A stretch of DNA of 64,000 bases from Bacteroidaceae bacterium (GTDB lineage Bacteria > Bacteroidota > Bacteroidia > Bacteroidales > Bacteroidaceae). The translations under genes were made by a program, and so were the position numbers. Under the pieces are notes generated by a model. That model had not been told where the DNA came from. It was given only the letters and a program-made list of their open reading frames with translations, and did not search any database. Shown here piece by piece: positions 36,920 through 45,241 of this stretch (position 1 is its first letter; each line of letters starts with the position of its first letter). Location: contig JAFQBG010000003.1 of assembly GCA_017416705.1 (NCBI GenBank), forward strand, positions 182,730-246,729. The letters are read 5' to 3'.

Positions 36920-38275
36920 ATGGCAATCAAACAAAAGCGTTTTATGCTCGCCGAGAGCGACATACCCACACGTTGGTATAATATTCAGGCCGAGATGTTG
37001 AACAAGCCGGCTCCTATGCTTAACCCAAAGACAAAGGAACCGGTGACGGTCGAGGAACTGTCGAAACTGATATCGTTGCAGGCGGCACGTCAGGAATTGA
37101 ATTTCACCGATGCGTGGATAGATATCCCCGAGCCCGTATTGGATATGTATCGCTATTATCGTTCTACGCCGCTGGTGCGTGCATACGGTCTTGAAAAAGC
37201 GTTAGGAACACCGGCGCATATCTATTTCAAAAACGAGAGTGCCAGCCCCATAGGCTCGCACAAACTCAATTCGGCTCTTCCGCAGGCATATTATTGCAAG
37301 GAGGAGGGAGCCACAAACATCACCACCGAGACGGGTGCCGGTCAGTGGGGGTGCGCATTGTCCTATGCCTCAAAGGTTTTTGGCTTGGAGTGCGCAGTGT
37401 ATCAGGTGAAGATAAGCTATGAGCAAAAACCATATCGACGCAGTGTCATGCAGGCGTTTGGAGCACAGGTGACACCCTCGCCATCCATGTCCACGCGTGC
37501 CGGCAAGGATATATTGACAAAATACCCCAATCATCAGGGCTCCTTGGGTACGGCCATATCCGAGGCGGTGGAATTGGCATTGACAACGCCCGGTTGCAAG
37601 TATTCATTAGGCTCGGTGATGAGCCATGTCAGCCTGCATCAGACAATCATAGGGCTTGAAGCTGAATTGCAAATGCAAATGGCGGGGGAGTATCCCGATG
37701 TGGTGATAGGCTGCTTTGGCGGTGGCTCTAATTTTTCGGGAATAGCATTCCCATTTATGCGTCATAACATAGCCGGTGAGCGTGCAACGCGTTTCGTGGC
37801 AGCCGAGCCCGAGTCGTGCCCCAAACTGACACGCGGTAAATTCTGCTACGATTTTGGCGACGAAAGCGGCTATACCCCTTTGATGCCAATGTATTCCCTT
37901 GGACACAATTTTAAACCGGCAAATATTCATGCAGGCGGGTTGCGCTATCATGGGGCAGGTGTTGTGGTGTCGCAATTGTTAAAAGACAAACTGATGGAGG
38001 CGGTGGATGTCAGCCAGCTTTCTTCGTTCGAGGCGGGCTTGCTGTTTGCCAAATCCGAGGGCATCGTACCCGCTCCCGAGTCGTGCCATGCCATTGCCGC
38101 AGCCATAGAGGAGGCAAAACAATGCATACCGACAGGCGAGGAAAAAGTTATATTGTTCTGTCTGTCGGGTCACGGGCTCATGGATATGTCGGCCTACGAC
38201 CAATTTATCTCGGGCAGCTTGGGTAATTATACCATAAGCGATGCCGATATCATGAAAAATGTAGCGAACCTATAA
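36920..38275 (+). CDS. trpB2: TrpB2-type tryptophan synthase beta-like enzyme
   Basis: PLP enzyme joining indole and serine to give tryptophan. 451 residues, longer than TrpB1 (about 400), with the TrpB2-type N-terminal extension (DIPTRWYNIQAEM). The PLP lysine is in SPIGSHKLNSA (about residue 118). TETGAGQWG carries the catalytic Glu; the phosphate loop is GCFGGGSNFSG; the C-terminal PLP-contact region is LFCLSGHG. No trpA is adjacent, as usual for TrpB2. Control by a Trp leader peptide supports a role in tryptophan supply. The next gene starts 10 bases later. Confidence 0.93.
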   Translation: MAIKQKRFMLAESDIPTRWYNIQAEMLNKPAPMLNPKTKEPVTVEELSKLISLQAARQELNFTDAWIDIPEPVLDMYRYYRSTPLVRAYGLEKALGTPAHIYFKNESASPIGSHKLNSALPQAYYCKEEGATNITTETGAGQWGCALSYASKVFGLECAVYQVKISYEQKPYRRSVMQAFGAQVTPSPSMSTRAGKDILTKYPNHQGSLGTAISEAVELALTTPGCKYSLGSVMSHVSLHQTIIGLEAELQMQMAGEYPDVVIGCFGGGSNFSGIAFPFMRHNIAGERATRFVAAEPESCPKLTRGKFCYDFGDESGYTPLMPMYSLGHNFKPANIHAGGLRYHGAGVVVSQLLKDKLMEAVDVSQLSSFEAGLLFAKSEGIVPAPESCHAIAAAIEEAKQCIPTGEEKVILFCLSGHGLMDMSAYDQFISGSLGNYTISDADIMKNVANL

Positions 38276-38285
38276 AAACGGTAAA

Positions 38286-38900
38286 ATGGACAGAAAAACC
38301 ATAATGTATGTGCATGGCTTTGCCTCGTCGGGTAGTTCAGGCACGGTGATGGCACTGCGTAGGTATCTTCCCGAATTTCGCATTGTGGCACCCGACCTGC
38401 CTGTCGATCCATTCGAAAGCATGGAACTGCTACGCGCCATGGTGGAGCAGGAAAAACCCTTGATGGTTATAGGGACATCCATGGGTGGAATGTACACGCA
38501 ACAGCTATGGGGCGTGCCTCGTATAGTGGTAAACCCCTCGTTCCAAATGTCGCGCTTGTTGCTGTTTGGAAAAATGGGACGCAATAAATATACATCGAAA
38601 AGAAAAGACGGCGCAACAGAATTTCGCATAGACAAAAATGTGGTGGAGCGTTTTCGCCAATTAGAGAAAACCCAGTTCGATGGTATCTGCGAGGATGAGA
38701 AAAAGCTGGTGGTGGGGCTGTTCGGCGATAAAGACAAAATGGTCGATTTCAGACAGCAGATGCAGGAGCTTTATGGAGCCGACCGCTGCCTTTTATTCGA
38801 TGGTGGACATAGGCTTAACGATACCGTTGTGAAAAAAATAATAATACCCATTATTCAGCGTTTGGTCCGGCAAAACGGCCCTTGCAATCTTGTTTTGTAA
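38286..38900 (+). CDS. YqiA/YcfP-family alpha/beta hydrolase
   Basis: 204-residue esterase-like protein. VHGFASSGSSGT near the N-terminus is the oxyanion region, the nucleophile elbow is GTSMGG (Ser about 73), a late Asp lies in GLFGDKDKMVDF, and the catalytic His is in FDGGHRLND. Substrate unknown. Ten bases after trpB2, so it shares the attenuated transcript; no functional link to tryptophan is evident. Confidence 0.82.
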   Translation: MDRKTIMYVHGFASSGSSGTVMALRRYLPEFRIVAPDLPVDPFESMELLRAMVEQEKPLMVIGTSMGGMYTQQLWGVPRIVVNPSFQMSRLLLFGKMGRNKYTSKRKDGATEFRIDKNVVERFRQLEKTQFDGICEDEKKLVVGLFGDKDKMVDFRQQMQELYGADRCLLFDGGHRLNDTVVKKIIIPIIQRLVRQNGPCNLVL

Positions 38901-38929
38901 ACATAAAAAAACAACAAACAGAATATAAT

Positions 38930-38960
38930 TTTGATTTTTCCATATTTATCTGTAATTTTG
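38930..38960 (+). promoter_or_regulatory. Promoter of the nucleotidyltransferase-kinase gene
   Basis: TTTG (38930-38933), 19 bases, TAATTTTG (38953-38960): exact consensus. The start of transcription is expected near 38967, 55 bases before the ATG. Confidence 0.8.
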
Positions 38961-39021
38961 CCGTAAACGTCGAAAACAGACTGCATTTGCCGGTTTGGAA
39001 TAGAACAAATAAAGTACAAAT

Positions 39022-40158
39022 ATGTCAAAAAAAGTTTTTGTATCAGGCTGTTACGATATGTTGCACTCGGGACATGTCGCATTTTTTAAGGAAGCCGCCT
39101 CGTATGGCGACCTATACGTCGGGATAGGCTCCGATGCAACCATTCGTGAACTGAAAGACCGTAAAACGATAAACACCGAGCGCGAGCGTCTGTATATGGT
39201 CAAGGCCATACGATATGTCAAGGATGCTTTTGTGAACTCGGGCAGCGGCATAATGGACTTTGCCGAGGATGTCAAGCGTCTGAAACCCGATATCTTCTTC
39301 GTAAACAGCGATGGATATACCCCCGGTAAAAAACGTTTTTGCGAAGAGAACGGAATAGAACTTGTCGTCAGCACCAGAATACCCGAAGCTGGGTTGCCAA
39401 AACGCTCAACCACCGCGCTTCGACAGGAGTGTAATATCCCTTATAGAATAGACCTTGCCGGTGGTTGGCTCGACCAGCCCTATGTGAGCAAATATTATCC
39501 GGGACCGGTGCTTACAATATGTATAGAGCCCGATTACGATTTTAACAATCGCGGTGGCATGAGTACCTCGTCGCGAAAGGCTGCAATAGAAATGTGGCAC
39601 GTGGATATTCCCGAGGGCGACCGTGAAACGTTGGCAAAAATACTTTTCCGTTTCGAAAACCCGCCGGGCAGCCCCTATGTGAGCGGTTCGCAAGACTCCA
39701 TAGGTATTGTAATGCCTTGTCTTAATAAACTCAACTACGACGGCGATTATTGGCCTAAAAATATCGAAAGCATAAAGGATGCCGATGTAATGGATTTTAT
39801 CGAGAAAAATCTGTGGCTCATCCCGCTTGCTCCGCGAAATCAGGAGTACGATGTGTTGGCCGACACGCATATAGACGAAGAGGGCGCAAAGCGTTTGGCA
39901 CAGGCTGCCGAGGATTGCTGGCGTGCATTGCAATCCAAGGATATTGATGCTTGGGGCAAGGCTTGCACCGCGTCGTTTGAGGCGCAGACAGCAATGTTCC
40001 CCAATATGATAACAGAGCATGTGCAAAAGGCTATCGACGAGTACAAGGGGAGCGTAAAAGGCTACAAAATAACAGGTGCTGGCGGTGGCGGATACTTTGT
40101 CATAGTCAACGACAAACCCATAAAAAATGCCATACAGATAAGAATCAGACGTAACTGA
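39022..40158 (+). CDS. Fusion of cytidylyltransferase-like domain and GHMP-type sugar kinase
   Basis: 378 residues. Residues 1-135 form a HxGH nucleotidyltransferase (VSGCYDMLHSGHVAFFKEA; RSTTALR in place of the usual ISSTxIR end). From about 138 a GHMP kinase-like domain begins: IPYRIDLAGGWLDQ (motif 1), GGMSTSSRKAAIEMW (ATP-loop-like motif 2) and KITGAGGGGYFVIV (motif 3). The kinase part is only about 240 residues, short for the family. Inference: one protein phosphorylates a sugar and then activates it with a nucleotide, as HldE does with different folds. Neither the sugar nor the nucleotide can be told. Own promoter and terminator, so a single-gene unit. Confidence 0.8.
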   Translation: MSKKVFVSGCYDMLHSGHVAFFKEAASYGDLYVGIGSDATIRELKDRKTINTERERLYMVKAIRYVKDAFVNSGSGIMDFAEDVKRLKPDIFFVNSDGYTPGKKRFCEENGIELVVSTRIPEAGLPKRSTTALRQECNIPYRIDLAGGWLDQPYVSKYYPGPVLTICIEPDYDFNNRGGMSTSSRKAAIEMWHVDIPEGDRETLAKILFRFENPPGSPYVSGSQDSIGIVMPCLNKLNYDGDYWPKNIESIKDADVMDFIEKNLWLIPLAPRNQEYDVLADTHIDEEGAKRLAQAAEDCWRALQSKDIDAWGKACTASFEAQTAMFPNMITEHVQKAIDEYKGSVKGYKITGAGGGGYFVIVNDKPIKNAIQIRIRRN

Positions 40159-40180
40159 TAAATTCCTGTTCCGTAATACA

Positions 40181-40213
40181 GCATAAACACCCTTCCCCGA
40201 AGGGTGTTTATGC
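40181..40213 (+). terminator. Terminator after the nucleotidyltransferase-kinase gene
   Basis: Perfect 15-base arms GCATAAACACCCTTC and GAAGGGTGTTTATGC around CCC, followed by TTATTTTAT. Confidence 0.93.
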
Positions 40214-40277
40214 TTATTTTATATGCAGAATTTTTGCTCTATATTTTAACGGCAACAGGGGAATATCATCCATATAA

Positions 40278-40309
40278 TTTGTGTAAACAGGCTTTTTTGA
40301 TTATCTTCG
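40278..40309 (+). promoter_or_regulatory. Promoter of the TonB-dependent receptor gene
   Basis: TTTG (40278-40281), 20 bases, TATCTTCG (40302-40309). The start of transcription would be near 40316, which makes the ATG at 40318 leaderless and favours the GTG at 40334. Confidence 0.75.
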
Positions 40310-40333
40310 CCGAACTAATGAAAAACATTTATT

Positions 40334-42544
40334 GTGAACCTTATATATCTGATATTTTTTCTTGGTTTGTTGCCGGTGGACGAGCCTGCCGATACAATAA
40401 TGCTTAGCGGGGTGGATATCGTTGCATCCATGAAAATAGACGATGAAGATGCCGCTAATGCTTTTTCGTGCACTACGGTGGGGCGTGCGCAAATAGAAAA
40501 TCGTCATTATAATTCGTTGAAAGAGATATCCTCCATTGCCCCCAATTTCTATCAACCCGATTATGGCTCCCGAATGACCTCGTCCATATATGTGCGTGGC
40601 TTTGGTTCGCGAATAGACCAGCCCGTCGTGGGTTTAAGTATCGACGAAGTGCCGGTTCTCAATAAAAACTGTTACGATTTCGATTTTTTCGACATAGACA
40701 AGGTATCTGTCATGCGCGGTGCTCAAAGCTCGTTGTATGGACGAAACACAGCGGCAGGTGCAGTGAACATAAAAACGCTCTCGCCGTTGAATTTTCAGGG
40801 GAAACGTTTGGCTGTTGAATATGCCAATGAAAACAGCCTGCGCGTGAAGGCCTCGCACTATGCCGCACCAACAACCCAATTCGGTTGGTCGGCAACCCTG
40901 TTTTATGCGCACACAGACGGCTATTTCGAAAACACCGAGCGTGCCGAACAGTGCGACGAGGGCGATAACATATCAATGCGTTTGCGGGCACAGTATCTTG
41001 CTTCGGGGCGTTGGAGCGTCGATAATTCATTCTCCATGGGTTATGTGGACGAGGGCGGGTATGCCTATCGTTCGTACAACGCCGCTACGGGCGTGTTGGC
41101 ACCCGTTGCCTATAACGACAAATCGGGCTATCGTCGTTTTAATATCGGCGATGGACTTGTCTTTAAATTCTATTTCGATAATTTTACGTTGTCCTCTACA
41201 ACTGCATACAATTATCTTGACGATTGCATGCGAATGGATAATGATTTCCTGCCAATGGACTATTTTACGTTGCGTCAGGCGCAAAAGGAACATTCGTTCA
41301 CGCAGGAATTGGTTGCAAAATCCACAAAAGAGGGTGGCGTGGAGTGGCTTGCAGGAGTGTTTGCCATGTACAAGCACATTGATATGGATGCACCGGTGCA
41401 TTTTAAAAAATATGGAATAGACAATCTTATTTTGAAAAACGCCAATCAATATTATTATTGGAATTTAGGCCCCGACAGGGAACTTAGTTTCAGGGAGAAC
41501 GATTTTGTTATAAACGACGAGTTCGATATTCCGGTATGCAACGTAGCCGCATACGCGCAAGCGGGCTATAAATGGCGGTCGTTTAATTTTCAGGTGGGGC
41601 TGCGTGCCGACTATGAATACTCCATGATGGACTACGACAGCTACTCCCTTGTGCACTACAAAACATATAAAAATATTGATTTTTACATGCCTTTGGAGAC
41701 AACGCTCGCAGGCGATAAGTCTGTCGATGCCTTCGAACTGTTGCCCCACGTGTCGTTGTCCTACGAGTTTAAGAGAGGAAACGTCTATGCGGCCCTGCGT
41801 CGCGGCTTTAAATCGGGCGGTTTCAATACACAACTGTTCTCGGATATCCTGCAAAACAAAATGACAGGCGATATTATCGGTAATAAACAAGATACCGACG
41901 CTGCATCCACTGTCTATAAGCCGGAGACCACATGGAACTATGAGCTTGGCACCCATTTATCGCCGTTGAGCGACGGCAGCCTTAATATATCGGCGGCACT
42001 GTTCTACATCGACTGTCGCGACCAGCAACTGACTGTATTCCCCAAAAATGGCACCGGGCGCATGATGTCCAATGCGGGCAGGTCGCATAGCTATGGCGTC
42101 GAAGTGAGTGCAAACTACAAAATAGGACGTATGAGGCTCGATGCTTCATACGGATATGCCCATGCCGAGTTCGACGAGTTTCTGAGCAACGGCGTGGACT
42201 ATGCCGGGAACATCCTGCCCCTTGCCCCTCGCGAGACATATTCCTTGAATTTGGAGTATAACATACCCGTGTCGCATGATTTTGCCAATTATCTGTTGCT
42301 CCATGTGGGTTACAGCGCGGTAGGGCGCATATATTGGAACGAGGAAAACAGTTTGTCGCAATCGGGCTATGGATTATTATCGGCATCGTTGTCGTGGGAA
42401 AAAGGCCATTTTGGAGCCTCGTTGTGGGGCAAAAATCTGCTCGACAAGGAGTATAATACATTCTATTTCAGTTCCATAGGAAACAATTTTTTTGCACAAG
42501 GAAAGCCCTTGCAAGCAGGTATATCACTATATTTGAATTTATAA
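40334..42544 (+). CDS. TonB-dependent outer-membrane receptor
   Basis: 736 residues from a GTG. The hydrophobic N-terminus (NLIYLIFFLGLLPV) is a short signal peptide. It is followed by a TonB-box-like stretch, the plug (SSIYVRGFGSRIDQPVVGLSIDEVP, VMRGAQSSLYGRNTAAGAV) and a 22-strand barrel ending in ISLYLNL. It lacks the carboxypeptidase-like domain of SusC proteins and has no susD, so small ligands such as siderophores, haem or cobalamin are likelier than glycans. Twenty bases before a lipoprotein gene. Confidence 0.92.
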   Translation: MNLIYLIFFLGLLPVDEPADTIMLSGVDIVASMKIDDEDAANAFSCTTVGRAQIENRHYNSLKEISSIAPNFYQPDYGSRMTSSIYVRGFGSRIDQPVVGLSIDEVPVLNKNCYDFDFFDIDKVSVMRGAQSSLYGRNTAAGAVNIKTLSPLNFQGKRLAVEYANENSLRVKASHYAAPTTQFGWSATLFYAHTDGYFENTERAEQCDEGDNISMRLRAQYLASGRWSVDNSFSMGYVDEGGYAYRSYNAATGVLAPVAYNDKSGYRRFNIGDGLVFKFYFDNFTLSSTTAYNYLDDCMRMDNDFLPMDYFTLRQAQKEHSFTQELVAKSTKEGGVEWLAGVFAMYKHIDMDAPVHFKKYGIDNLILKNANQYYYWNLGPDRELSFRENDFVINDEFDIPVCNVAAYAQAGYKWRSFNFQVGLRADYEYSMMDYDSYSLVHYKTYKNIDFYMPLETTLAGDKSVDAFELLPHVSLSYEFKRGNVYAALRRGFKSGGFNTQLFSDILQNKMTGDIIGNKQDTDAASTVYKPETTWNYELGTHLSPLSDGSLNISAALFYIDCRDQQLTVFPKNGTGRMMSNAGRSHSYGVEVSANYKIGRMRLDASYGYAHAEFDEFLSNGVDYAGNILPLAPRETYSLNLEYNIPVSHDFANYLLLHVGYSAVGRIYWNEENSLSQSGYGLLSASLSWEKGHFGASLWGKNLLDKEYNTFYFSSIGNNFFAQGKPLQAGISLYLNL

Positions 42545-42564
42545 TTATATAATTGAAAAAAATT

Positions 42565-43047
42565 ATGAAAAACTATTTTTTATTTATGCTTTTTGCAACA
42601 GCGTCGTTGCTTGTTTCTTGTTCCGATGACGATAACAGCGGTGCATATACCCCCGATGATGCGTCATATACCGGCATGTTGAAGGTAGGCGATTTCGGAA
42701 AAGAGTCATCGGTGGACGTAACCATAAACGAGGAAAACTCCACGCTCACACTTTTTATAAACGATGCCAAGTTTGCGCCCAATATGCCTGTTGTCATAGA
42801 TATAACAGTGAAGGATATTAACTACACTGTTTACGGTGGCAACAATATGAGGTTCGAAGCTTCCAATGTGGTGCCCTACGTGAATACCGAAACCGAGCCT
42901 TCGCCGGCATATACATTTGCAACAGTTCAAGGTACCATAGACGGTAGTGAAGGCTCGTTGCTGTTATATGCAAGAATGGCCGATAATCTTGCCGGCTATT
43001 TGGCAGGTAAGGTATTTGAATTTGAAGGAGTAAAATCCTCGAACTGA
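42565..43047 (+). CDS. Lipoprotein, calycin-like, partner of the TonB receptor
   Basis: 160 residues from the ATG at 42565. Lipobox LLVSC followed by SDDDN, an export signal for surface lipoproteins in Bacteroidetes. The rest is short alternating beta strands (about 35-160) as in calycin/lipocalin-like lipoproteins; family assignment is tentative. The 20-base spacing to the receptor suggests a surface ligand-capture partner. Confidence 0.75.
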   Translation: MKNYFLFMLFATASLLVSCSDDDNSGAYTPDDASYTGMLKVGDFGKESSVDVTINEENSTLTLFINDAKFAPNMPVVIDITVKDINYTVYGGNNMRFEASNVVPYVNTETEPSPAYTFATVQGTIDGSEGSLLLYARMADNLAGYLAGKVFEFEGVKSSN

Positions 43048-43132
43048 TAAATAAGGAATATATCCTCCTCGTCTGTTCGCAATGCTTTTTCTTTGAAAAC
43101 AGTTTCTAAATGAACCCTTGTAGTAAAAAATT

Positions 43133-45232
43133 ATGAAAAGCAGGTTTTTTATATTCGTAATGCTCTCCTTGCTTGCAATGCCGACGGTGGCGCAAGATGC
43201 CAAAAAGGTTGCATGTATAGGCAACAGTGTCACCTATGGCTATGGGCATGCCAATCCCTCGGAAACGTCGTACCCTGTATGCTTGGGACGTCTTTTGGGC
43301 GATGGTTACGAGGTTCATAATTTCGGACACTCGGGGGCGACACTGCTGAATAAAGGCCATAGGCCTTATACAAAGCAGGAAGTATATACCAAGGCACTCG
43401 ACTTAAAGCCCGATGTGGCTGTGATACATTTGGGCCTCAATGATACCGACCCACGAAATTGGCCAAATTATCGCGATGAATTCATACCCGACTATATGGC
43501 CCTCATAGATATCTTGCGTGCCGTAAACGCCGATGTGAAAATATGGATATGCCGCATGACACCCATATTCGACCGTCACCGACGTTTTAAATCGGGTACA
43601 CGCGATTGGTTCTGGCAGATACAAGAGGCCATAGAGACTGTTGCAAAATTGTCGAACGTGAGGCTTATTGATTTGCACGAGCCCCTCTATGACCGTCCCG
43701 ACCTTTTTGCCGATGCGTTGCATCCCGATGCCGAAGGAGCGCAAATAATTGCAAATACGGTATATTCGGCTATAACAGGCGATTATGGCGGTTTGTCGTT
43801 GCCGAGCATCTATTCGAGTGGCATGGTGGTGCAACGTGATGCTCCCTTCGTGTTGCAAGGAAAAGCCAATGCCGGCGATGTGGTGAAGGCACGAATAGCA
43901 AAACAAAAACAGAGTGCCGTAGCCAATGAAAACGGCGATTGGCGCATTGAATTTGCTCCCCTTGCAATGGGCAAGGAACATATTTTGAACGTGGAGTGCG
44001 GCAGTGAGAAAATAGTCCTCGAAGATATCGTGGCAGGCGAGGTGTGGCTATGTTCGGGGCAATCGAATATGGCATGGCTGCTTAAAAATTCCATAGGAGC
44101 CGATGAGGCTGCATCCACGATAGCAGAAAAAAATATTCGCGTGTACGACATGAAGCCCCGGGTATATACCGATAACATAAATTGGGATTCCATCGACCTT
44201 GTCGCACTTAACAGGCACGAATACACGCTGCCAACATCGTGGCAACGTTTGAATGTCGCAAATGCAAAAGAATTCTCGGCCATCGCATGCCATTTCGCAG
44301 CGGTGCTATCCGACTCCCTGAACGTACCCATAGGGCTCATCTGTAATGCGGTGGGTGGCGCCCCCATAGAGTCGTTTATCGACCGCAAGACAATGGAGCA
44401 TCATCCCGTCCTTGTGGACATACTTGACAATTGGACACAAAACGATTTTGTTCAAGAGTGGGTGCGAGGGCGTGCAATGTTCAATATAAAAAACAGTAAA
44501 AACAAACTGCAACGCCATCCCTACGAGCCATGCTATCTGTTCGAGACATCGGTGGCTCCCATTGCAGGCTATCCGTTGAAGGGCGTCATCTGGTATCAAG
44601 GCGAGTCCAATGCTCACAACGTGGAGCTGTTCGCAGTGCAATTCCCTGCGTTCGTGGATAGCTGGCGTAAGGCATGGGACAATCTCCAAATGCCCTTCTA
44701 CGTGGTGCAGTTGTCCGGTATCAACCGCCCGTCGTGGCCTCACTTCCGCGATGTGCAACGTCGTCTTTCCTATACAGAACCCAATTCCTATATTGCAGTG
44801 TCAAGCGATAAGGGTGACGAGTACGATGTGCATCCGCGCGACAAAAAACCAATAGGCGAGCGTTTGGCGCGTCAGGCGTTGTATCATAGCTATGGCAAAA
44901 ATAACGTAACCCCCTCGGGGCCCATGATACATAAAGCCGAATGTCGTGACGGAGCATTGCTCTTGTATTTTGAGTACGGTCGCGGACTAAGAAGCTCGGA
45001 CGGCGGGCCCTTGCTCACATTCGAAGTGGCCGACGAGTCGGGGCTGTTCCATGCCGCCGACGAAGTAACAGTAGGCGATGGCACTATCCTGATAAGTTCC
45101 AAAAAAGTAGAAAATCCTGTGAAGGCGCGTTATGGGTGGCAGCCATATACGCGTGCCAACCTTGTCAATTCCGAGGGGTTGCCTGCAAGCACATTCCAAA
45201 TAACAGTAGGCGAAGTATTTACCATAAAATAA
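43133..45232 (+). CDS. Two-domain esterase: SGNH hydrolase plus sialate O-acetylesterase
   Basis: 699 residues, signal peptide ending TVAQ. Domain 1 (about 20-225) is SGNH: GNSVTYG (nucleophile Ser), GLNDTD, and the catalytic pair in DALHPDAEGA. Domain 2 (about 225-690) is a NanS-type sialate O-acetylesterase with CSGQSNMAW and WYQGESNAHN, and a late Asp-x-x-His (DEYDVHP). It removes O-acetyl groups from sialic acids so sialidases can act; the first domain may deacetylate another position or sugar. GH123 follows nine bases later. Confidence 0.9.
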   Translation: MKSRFFIFVMLSLLAMPTVAQDAKKVACIGNSVTYGYGHANPSETSYPVCLGRLLGDGYEVHNFGHSGATLLNKGHRPYTKQEVYTKALDLKPDVAVIHLGLNDTDPRNWPNYRDEFIPDYMALIDILRAVNADVKIWICRMTPIFDRHRRFKSGTRDWFWQIQEAIETVAKLSNVRLIDLHEPLYDRPDLFADALHPDAEGAQIIANTVYSAITGDYGGLSLPSIYSSGMVVQRDAPFVLQGKANAGDVVKARIAKQKQSAVANENGDWRIEFAPLAMGKEHILNVECGSEKIVLEDIVAGEVWLCSGQSNMAWLLKNSIGADEAASTIAEKNIRVYDMKPRVYTDNINWDSIDLVALNRHEYTLPTSWQRLNVANAKEFSAIACHFAAVLSDSLNVPIGLICNAVGGAPIESFIDRKTMEHHPVLVDILDNWTQNDFVQEWVRGRAMFNIKNSKNKLQRHPYEPCYLFETSVAPIAGYPLKGVIWYQGESNAHNVELFAVQFPAFVDSWRKAWDNLQMPFYVVQLSGINRPSWPHFRDVQRRLSYTEPNSYIAVSSDKGDEYDVHPRDKKPIGERLARQALYHSYGKNNVTPSGPMIHKAECRDGALLLYFEYGRGLRSSDGGPLLTFEVADESGLFHAADEVTVGDGTILISSKKVENPVKARYGWQPYTRANLVNSEGLPASTFQITVGEVFTIK

Positions 45233-45241
45233 ACCAAGAAT

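Noticed and set aside
40318-40407. ATG start in another frame just before the TonB receptor, hinting at a frameshift
   Set aside because: The GTG at 40334 opens a proper signal peptide in the receptor frame, and the promoter puts transcription start at about 40316, so no frameshift is needed.
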